A stretch of 64,000 nt of DNA, taken from NCBI GenBank assembly GCA_022559845.1, contig CM040118.1, positions 156,322,331 through 156,386,330 of the forward strand. Direction: 5' to 3'. A program made the position numbers and the translations under genes. Origin of the DNA: Amorphophallus konjac. Its lineage: Eukaryota > Streptophyta > Magnoliopsida > Alismatales > Araceae. Under the pieces are notes generated by a model, which saw only the letters and a program-made list of their open reading frames with translations, did no database searches and was not told the DNA's origin. Within the stretch, counting starts at the first letter, position 1. Each line of letters opens with the position of its first letter. Of this stretch, positions 58,134 through 64,000 are shown piece after piece.

Positions 58134-58977
58134 ACCTTCACTTGTGCTGGCATGATATGCATCGACCTTGATTCAGAAAGTGCACAGACTTGATATACGT
58201 AAGGACCTTGAAATATGCTCAGACTTGGCATGTGCTCGGACCTTGATATATGCTCAAACTCGGTATGTGCTCAGACCTTGAAATGTGCTCTGACATGATT
58301 TGTGCTCTGACCTTGATATATGCACAGACTTGATTTCTTAGCCACATGAGTGCATGTGCATTGACCTTATATAAGGGAACAGGAATGTGCATGGACCTTC
58401 TATGCCTTAGATAAGAATGTGCATCGACCTTAGGTTCAGTAGACTGCTTGATGTGCACCGACCTTGGTCTTGCACTGGCGAAATGTGCTCAGACCTTTGT
58501 TCAACATGTACATCGACCTTAGTTCTTCTGAGACTGAGGTAGCATCGACCTTGTGTTTATATCAGCACCATGTGCATCGACCTTGGTTCTACACAGACTG
58601 GATGTGCATCGACCTTTGTTCTGCACAGACTGGATGTGCATCGACCTCAACAGCTGCACAGACCTGACTGCATGAACTTCTGTAAAACATGTTGCCTTGA
58701 ATTCTGTGTTGCCAGTTGCCTAGATTTTTGTGCACCCAGTATTATCATCTCTCTTGATTTCTGTGCATCCAGTTGCCTCGATTTCTATGCACTTGATTTC
58801 TTTCGCTTATTAGAGATGGCACAGAGATGTATCTTCTTGCTTATGTTATCATGACCTGAAATGTATGAATATGTGTTTATCAAATGGAGGTCAGACTTAT
58901 CAATGAGTCATAGTCAGACATCATCAAAACAATATAATTAAGCATGTTACACACATGCCCAACATTCTCCCAATAGC
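58134..58977 (-). repeat. E1 right LTR, second segment
   Basis: It resumes E1's LTR after E2 and matches 39906-40739, with the GACCTT motif array continuing. It ends ACATTCTCCCAATA, one base off the usual CAACA end. Confidence 0.85.
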
Positions 58978-61354
58978 ATCTCCTTCCTTCACTGTGGTTC
59001 CTATGCTACTACAGTTGCAGTTGTTGCAGTTACTGCCGTAGCTTTTTCTTCCACTTCATCCCGTGACCCTTTTCCTTCGTACAAGAGGTAGGTTTTCTCA
59101 AGAATTATAGCATAAGATCATAGTAATAGGTGTTGCATGCATATAAGCCACGATTCATGTTTAATATATCATTCCCATGATCTCTGTTTTAAGTTCTTTA
59201 CATAGATCTGTTACTTGCTGTTTCATATGAAAATAGCGACTAACGTAGTGACCGCTTATTAATGAATGACCGTGTAGAAGGTCACTAATTCTTGAATTGG
59301 CGACAATCTTCTGGCCGCTGATTGATGAGCGACCATCACACTGACGCTATTTCTTTTAGTGCAATTAATAAATAACCCACGTTTAAAATTAAATAACTAT
59401 GGAACCATGTATCTAAAAAACATGTTATGCATATTTTTGGATTCCACATATTTTTCTCTACTTGTTCATATCATCTATTTCTTGAAAATCCCCATAAACG
59501 TCGAAGTAGCATTGTTCATCCCAAAATGAATTGTATTTCGCTTAAATGAACAGTAGCATGTGTGTAAAAACGTACATGCCTGATGCCTTATAACCTATAC
59601 ACAGTAAAGAATGAGCGACTGTTTGGACAGTCGCCTATTCTTGATATAGAGCCTCTGTACAGAGTCGTTGATTTTGGTTAATTTATTTGAAAGGAAAATA
59701 ATGCAGAAAAATATGAACTAACGACCACCGCTTGGACGTTATTTAAAGATATGGCGCCTTCTTGGAAGGTCGGCCATTCTTGTGAAAATTATAAAATTTC
59801 TGTAAAATATTGATTTGGGGACGTTGTGAACAGTCACATATTTATATAGTGCCCTTCTGAGTGGTCGCTATTTCCTGCTTCTCAGTTTTTATCGAGTTTT
59901 GAGCCATATCGCGGGTCTATTGGCACTCTTATCTCACATCCAAAGATAAAGTCCATGTTTCACGAGGTTTCATGCTTACACCTCAACTCTTGGTGATGAT
60001 CGGACCCTCCACGAGATTTTCCTTCCTTCGGATTGGTACTTTCTTCATTGAGACCTCCGTAAGACTCCGCTAGCCCTAGATTCCCTTAAGGCAGCCGAGT
60101 TGGTTGTACCCTAAAAACCCTGGAACCCCTTTCAGTCATGTCACTCTGAAGAAACATGACGCCCTAGTCATCATAGAGTGATGTTTATAGTGTTCTGTGA
60201 GAGTTCTGTCTCTGTCTGGCATGTGCGACCAGACAGTGGATGCCAATTAAATGAGCGACCGTGTAAACGGATGCCATTTTCTTCGTGCATGTTACTGTTC
60301 ATAGAATTAGTGACCATATTGTGGACACTATTTCAGTAATTGATGGCGGTCTGAGTGGACGCCAATTATCCAGTTTCATGCATGTCTTGGTTTTCATACG
60401 TGATTTATCGCTATGTCCTCTTTCATAAAGTTTTGTCCTTGAAATCCTTATTCTGTGAATCTACCTTAAAGTTCCTACAATGGCTTAGTCCTTTGGATTT
60501 CTATTGGCTATAACTATAATGGATGTCTAGATATTTTACATGACTCAATGCCTGGCAATTATGGGGCCCGATCTAGTCCTGGGAGGAGCGCCCGAAAGTA
60601 CTTGTGCCCATGGGAGCTACATTGACCACGGTGTGGCATTGCACCGGAGTGCATGACTAGCTTGATTAATCGACGACATTCCACACTCTTTCGCTATTAC
60701 GTGCTTGATATTACATGACATGACTTGCGTGGCCCGGATTGGTCAAAGTACTTGAATGGATAAAATAGCTAATTCTCACAACTTGACTTGATATTACATG
60801 CTTGATATTTCTTGATACTTACATGATTCCACTTGAAAAATACTAGTTCGTTCTTGATACCTCTTGATATGTTCACTCTTGACATTATCTCATGACCTTT
60901 CATGATTAGCGATACTTGCATTACATGTAACTTGTAATTTACTTAAAGCAAGCTTGTTCTTGAGATATAATTCCTACTAAGCGTTCACTCACCCTAGTTT
61001 TCCCCCTATTTTTCAGGTAATTCCGATGACGAAGATCATTCGGATGGGGATGAACATGAGTGAATAGTTTAGAGTCGTTCTGATCGTTGAAGCTACTATC
61101 TAGTCATGTCTTTTTCCTATTTTCTTGAGTCGATTATTGTAATTTTCTCTTATTAAGTCTAGGATGTCAATTGGTACTCTTTGAAAGATTATGTAATGGA
61201 GTTATTTTGATGGTAATAATGAATAAATTGGATTTGGTTATTTATCATGCTATTTACGCACTCTATCTACGTGTGGAGTTCCTTATGCTCTGATTGCATT
61301 ATCGATATAAACTCGTCACGCATACTAGGTTCCTTCCGCGCTCGGGGTGTGACA
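58978..61354 (+). repeat. Element B 3' LTR, segment 3
   Basis: It begins with duplicated GCATC and matches B's 5' LTR pieces at 6480-6529, 16861-16941 and 23975-26232 without the A1 and C insertions, which confirms both as later insertions. It ends CGGGGTGTGACA at 61354. The hairpin array recurs at 59230-59870 and 60220-60365. Confidence 0.92.
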
Positions 61355-61512
61355 GGGAGCCACCTCTTGAACCCGTAATGGGACAAAGTGCTACATAGTG
61401 GGAGCCACCTCTTGAGCCTGTAGGGGCCACCTCTAGAGTCCTACCTGCCTGGGGGTTTGATTGTGTGCTATATGTGCCCAACGACGAGATCACCTATATA
61501 AGAGGGGTAGAT
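61355..61512 (+). other. Cassandra interior, right part, with polypurine tract
   Basis: It starts with the duplicated GGGAG and then holds three diverged copies of GGAGCCACCTCTTGA-like sequence (61356, 61400, 61425). It ends AGAGGGGTAGAT before the 3' LTR, a plausible polypurine tract. Confidence 0.8.
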
Positions 61513-61755
61513 TGTAACACCTTCAAATATAGCTAAGTTGTACTCTATATCACTGAGGCGTCTTTTGAAGTATCGGCTCAGTTCTTGAAAAGAACTCTGA
61601 AGTTAAGCGTGCTTAATGGGGAGTAGCACTGGGATGAGTGACCTCCGAGGAAGTCCCCCATTCTGGAGCCGATCACTCTTAGAAAGGGATAAAATCGTGA
61701 GGCTGGTAGGCCAAAGCGGACAATACTTCGACGGTATAGAGTACGGGGTGTGACA
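61513..61755 (+). repeat. Cassandra 3' LTR
   Basis: A 243-bp direct repeat of 5517-5759, about 91% identical by eye, followed by CTGGT. Confidence 0.92.
61591..61657 (+). pseudogene. 5S rRNA-derived segment, second copy
   Basis: Same 5S-like region as 5595-5660. The A-box GAAGTTAAGCGTGCTT is intact. The C-box area reads ATGAGTGACCTCCGAGG, with four changes against the first copy, so its factor binding may be weaker. Confidence 0.85.
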
Positions 61756-61760
61756 CTGGT

Positions 61761-62320
61761 CCGGGTAAACCCCTTGAATTTGCAAAAAAAAGTTTTTTTC
61801 ATTGTGATAGTGGGAGGGGGTGTATGCGGACTAGACTGGGGGGTAGTCTGGACCGCGTAAATGCCGCCAGTCTGGCCCGCGTAAACCCCCCCCCCCCAAG
61901 GGGGGTTAACATGGGCTGTAGAGGGTTTTTTTTGTGAAAAAAGATTTTTTTACAGAAATGGGCGTTTATGCTGTCCAGACTGGGGGGACAGTCTGGCCCG
62001 TGTAAACCCCCCCCCCCCCCCCCGTTCATGTGGGATGGAGGGTTTTTTTGTTAAAATTTTTTTTTTTTAGGGAAATGGGGGTTTACGCGGTCCAGACTGG
62101 GGGGCCAGTCTAGCCCGTGTAAACCCCCCTTGGGGGTTAACACAAGCTGAACATGGTTTTTATTGTTAAAAAAAGTTTTTTTTATCGAGAAATGGGGGTT
62201 TATGCGCTCCAGACTGGGGGTGCCAGTCTGGACCGCGTAAGGGGTTTACGCGGACCAGACTGGGAGGTCCAGTCTAGTCCATTTGAACCACCACTCTAGG
62301 GAGGGTTTATGTGGACCCCA
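61761..62320. repeat. About 125-bp tandem repeats, each with a long GC-rich hairpin
   Basis: Four to five units each contain GTTTACGCGGTCCAGACTGG and, after a short G-rich loop, its near-complement CCAGTCTGGCCCGTGTAAAC. They are followed by a C run, a TTAAC segment and T/A tracts. The last copy is a compact hairpin near 62235-62280. The first unit was split by Cassandra, since 5480-5516 plus 61761 reads as one unit. Confidence 0.75.
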
Positions 62321-63343
62321 GAGGGGGTCCGTGAGAGGGCTAGAAACAAACTATAAAACCCCATTTTTGGTTCTTTTGTGCCCACCTTGACCTAATGTGA
62401 ACGCAAGAAGGATACGGGCTGATACAGACTGGTGGCTGGCTGGGGTGTGCATGTAGAATGAGAAGGTTGACCGGCTTTATCCCTCGCGCTCCAAGCTTTG
62501 AACTCCATCCTTCCTGAGTAATCCTCGTACTGGTACATAGGCTTGAACTGAAGCGGGACTAGGGCTTGGAACGAACTAGGACTAAGGTGGGATGAAGAGG
62601 ACCCGGGGGAGTTCGCCCCCACCTGGGCACGGTCGCTCCTGGGATGAACTCCCCCCACCCCCCCCCCACCCCGGGACCGGCTACCGCCGAGAGGGGCACC
62701 CCCAGTGGTTGTTCCTCGTAGTGTGTGGGGGGTCCTTTGATGGGGTTGGGTCCCCAAGACGTTGGCGTTGACCCTTGGGGGCTAATTGCATAGTGTCACC
62801 GTTGTCGCCCCCAAGGTGTTCGGGAAAATTCCCAGCACACCTCGTGTTGCCAAACGTCTCTGCTAGCGGGCTTTTTTGTCTTGTGTATAACCCGAAAGTT
62901 AGGATGGTAGCTTGTAAGAATTTAGGGAAGGCATCTTGGGCATGAGCGCCCGGCCTTGGTGAGACATGCCGCGTTGCATGGCGGGTTGACGGGTAGCCCT
63001 GGGTTTACCCGATGGCTGAAAGTTAACGAGTTATTGCCACATGTCTGAGGGTCGTGGATGGCCCCAACTTGCTGGAGGGTTGCTGCGTGATGCGGCGAGT
63101 TTGTCCACACCGTAGGTTGGCCCCGGCTTGTTGTAGAATGGCTAGAAAATGCACGCCCACGAGGTGTTCGGGGAAATTCCAAATAGGTGACCACGGGCCA
63201 TACAAGTGTGCTATGGGCTCCCAAAGCCCAAGGTTGACTATGGGAGATTCTCCTTTGGCTTTAGAATGCCGGAGGGAGGCATTTTCGGAGTGAATCCCTA
63301 CCTCGTTGTTGGGTGCCACATGACGTAGCTTGTTGTCAAGGCG
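62321..63343. other. Unassigned GC-rich repeat-like sequence
   Basis: No gene is recognised. Short ORFs on both strands (62392-62757, 62922-63224, 63023-63406 minus; 63054-63293 plus) overlap and lack motifs. A segment with AGGTGTTCGGGAAAATTCC at 62815 returns as AGGTGTTCGGGGAAATTCC at 63161. It may be the rest of the left-flank LTR or an unrelated element. Confidence 0.4.
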
Positions 63344-63492
63344 TGTAATGACCCAAGATCCGGGTACCAGAAAGGAGCTGGTATGGCCTGAATCCTGGCT
63401 TGCCACCCACGACCTGGGGGCTCGAAAGGGTGGCGGGCTAGGATTCGGGCAATACCGGTTCCTTTCCGGTACCCGGATCTTGGGTCATTACA
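63344..63492 (+). repeat. Element F 5' LTR, near-perfect inverted repeat
   Basis: It starts TGTAATGACCCAAGATCCGG and ends with the exact complement. The first 25 bases are perfectly inverted at the end, and the arms continue with only scattered mismatches to about 65 bases each. The centre is near GACCTGGGGGCTC. Confidence 0.75.
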
Positions 63493-63494
63493 GT

Positions 63495-63505
63495 TGGTAT
63501 CAGAG
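63495..63505 (+). other. Element F primer-binding site
   Basis: TGGTATCAGAG, two bases after the LTR end, matches the initiator-Met site. It supports 63492 as an LTR end. Confidence 0.82.
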
Positions 63506-63645
63506 TGTGGTTGTGGAGGTGTATAGGAACCTAAAATGGTTACAATGGTCCAGAAAGTCCATAGTGTTCAGTACAATTGGCAACAGGCTTAGGTATCATG
63601 TGTTTTATTAATTCCGCCACTTGTCTTTTTCTCTGCTAAAAGAGT

Positions 63646-64000
63646 ATGGCACCCAAGAGGAGGACCCGCTCCCAACTGGGGCAGTCAGTTGAGGATCAGG
63701 AGGAGCAAAGTAGAGTGTCAGCTACAGTAAGAGTGACATGAGTAGCTAGAGTTCAAGTCCATGAGGAGTTCATAGAGGGCATGTACTAGTTTTACCTTTG
63801 GCAGCATGGTGGTGAAGCCGGTGAGGGCTCATCATCTCAAGGAAGCCGTGGGCGCGCGCTGAAGGAGTTATTGCAGTTCCACCCACCTCAGTTCGATAGG
63901 CAACCAGATACAGATGCAGTAAGGCCATGGATAGATGCCATGGAGCGGGTGTTCTATTCCATGGAGTGTGCAGATGATGAGAGAGTTGTTGGCTACCTAT
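63646..64000 (+). pseudogene. gag: Element F Gag, N-terminal part with two stops
   Basis: ATG at 63646 opens MAPKRRTRSQLGQSVEDQEE, a basic start typical of chromovirus Gags. In-frame TGA (63739-63741) and TAG (63787-63789) break it. The same frame then gives GRALKELLQFHPPQFDRQPD and PWIDAMERVFYSMECADDE, parallel to D's GRALKDFLQFHPP and WLDATEHMFHSVECTKEE. The window ends inside the capsid region. Confidence 0.83.

Larger units (their letters stand above)
37670..58977 (-). mobile_element. Element E1: Sirevirus-like copia element with gag only, interrupted by E2
   Basis: E1 is flanked by a perfect GCATC duplication in B's 3' LTR. LTRs are 37670-40739 and 46808-49157 plus 58134-58977. On the minus strand the interior (46807-40740) runs primer-binding site, gag, then about 4 kb without RT or integrase. 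Long LTRs, a coiled-coil Gag and repeated pyrimidine (polypurine on the coding strand) tracts point to the Sirevirus genus of copia elements, from general knowledge. LTR copies differ at about 14 of 270 positions plus array-length changes. Confidence 0.85.
5838..61354 (+). mobile_element. Element B: Tekay/Del-like Ty3 chromovirus, multiply interrupted
   Basis: B starts TGTAGCACCCCGG at 5838, ends CTCGGGGTGTGACA at 61354, and is flanked by GGGAG (5833-5837 and 61355-61359) inside Cassandra. Its 5' LTR is in three pieces (5838-6529, 16861-16941, 23975-26232). The coding region is 26405-30713. The 3' LTR is in three pieces (30776-31062, 37286-37669, 58978-61354). Removing inserts gives LTRs of about 3.0 kb and an element of about 10.6 kb. 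Sampled LTR divergence is about 6%. Long LTRs, an initiator-Met primer site and a C-terminal chromodomain-like tail point to the Tekay/Del clade. Confidence 0.92.
5517..61755 (+). mobile_element. Cassandra TRIM retrotransposon, split by a 55.5-kb nested insertion
   Basis: Cassandra elements are short protein-less retrotransposons whose LTRs contain 5S rRNA sequence. Here two 243-bp LTRs (5517-5759, 61513-61755) face the same way. The 5-bp duplication CTGGT flanks the whole (5512-5516 and 61756-61760). The 5' LTR is followed by an initiator-Met primer-binding site, and the 3' LTR is preceded by a purine tract. The interior is 5760-5837 plus 61360-61512, about 230 bp. Without the insertion the element would be about 720 bp, within the known size range. 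Element B entered the interior. The LTRs differ at about 22 positions, so the insertion is old. Confidence 0.92.
63344..64000 (+). mobile_element. Element F: 5' end of a Ty3 element with a 149-bp palindromic LTR
   Basis: The order is LTR (63344-63492), primer-binding site, leader, gag (63646 on), running off the window. The LTR's final bases and its Gag resemble element D, so F is from the same broad group but on the plus strand and with a far shorter LTR. Its 3' end is not seen, so the LTR start is inferred from TGTAATGACCC. Confidence 0.7.

Noticed and set aside
5838..61354. One continuous cluster of unrelated repeats rather than one nested element
   Set aside because: The B LTR pieces join exactly at each insertion point when compared with the other LTR, and the GGGAG duplication brackets the whole.

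Overview
The window is repeat DNA from a flowering-plant nuclear genome. I find no host gene, tRNA gene or prokaryotic feature. Almost every base belongs to LTR retrotransposons stacked inside one another, and several boundaries can be placed to the base from target-site duplications (TSDs).

Layout. Both flanks (1-5516 and 61756-63343) are older repeats. The left flank holds a decayed minus-strand Ty3 element of Tat/Ogre type, with gag at 638-2062 and a 42-bp minisatellite at about 2860-3620. A Cassandra TRIM, whose LTRs carry a piece of 5S rRNA, sits between them (LTRs 5517-5759 and 61513-61755, TSD CTGGT). Its short interior was split by a Tekay/Del-like Ty3 chromovirus, element B (5838-61354, TSD GGGAG). 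B's 5' LTR received chromovirus A1 (6530-16860) and a minus-strand non-autonomous element C (16942-23974, TSD CAAGA). B's own coding region follows at 26405-30713. B's 3' LTR received a minus-strand gag-protease element D (31063-37285, TSD CCTTC/CTTTC) and a 21-kb copia composite, E1 (37670-58977, TSD GCATC), whose right LTR was hit by a second copia element, E2 (49158-58133). E1 and E2 look Sirevirus-like. At the right edge a further Ty3 element, F, begins (63344 onward) with a very short, almost fully palindromic LTR.

Chronology. Counting mismatches by eye in parts of each LTR pair gives roughly 9% for Cassandra, 6% for B, 5% for E1, 4% for D and 2% for A1. This agrees with the nesting order. 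Every coding region carries stops, frameshifts or domain deletions, so no element here is autonomous as it stands.

How the parts relate. All primer-binding sites except that of the left-flank element match initiator-Met tRNA. Cassandra and B/A1 share nearly the same LTR termini, which suggests the protein-less Cassandra could have used enzymes of this chromovirus type. E1 encodes only Gag, while E2 carries protease, integrase and RNase H but lacks the RT core. E1 and E2 share three small hairpin modules in their 3' non-coding regions, with paired base changes that keep the stems; these are the most intriguing signal in the window. The LTRs also hold unusual internal arrays: short GC-tipped hairpins in A1, B and D, and 20-bp, 75-bp and GACCTT-motif repeats in E1.
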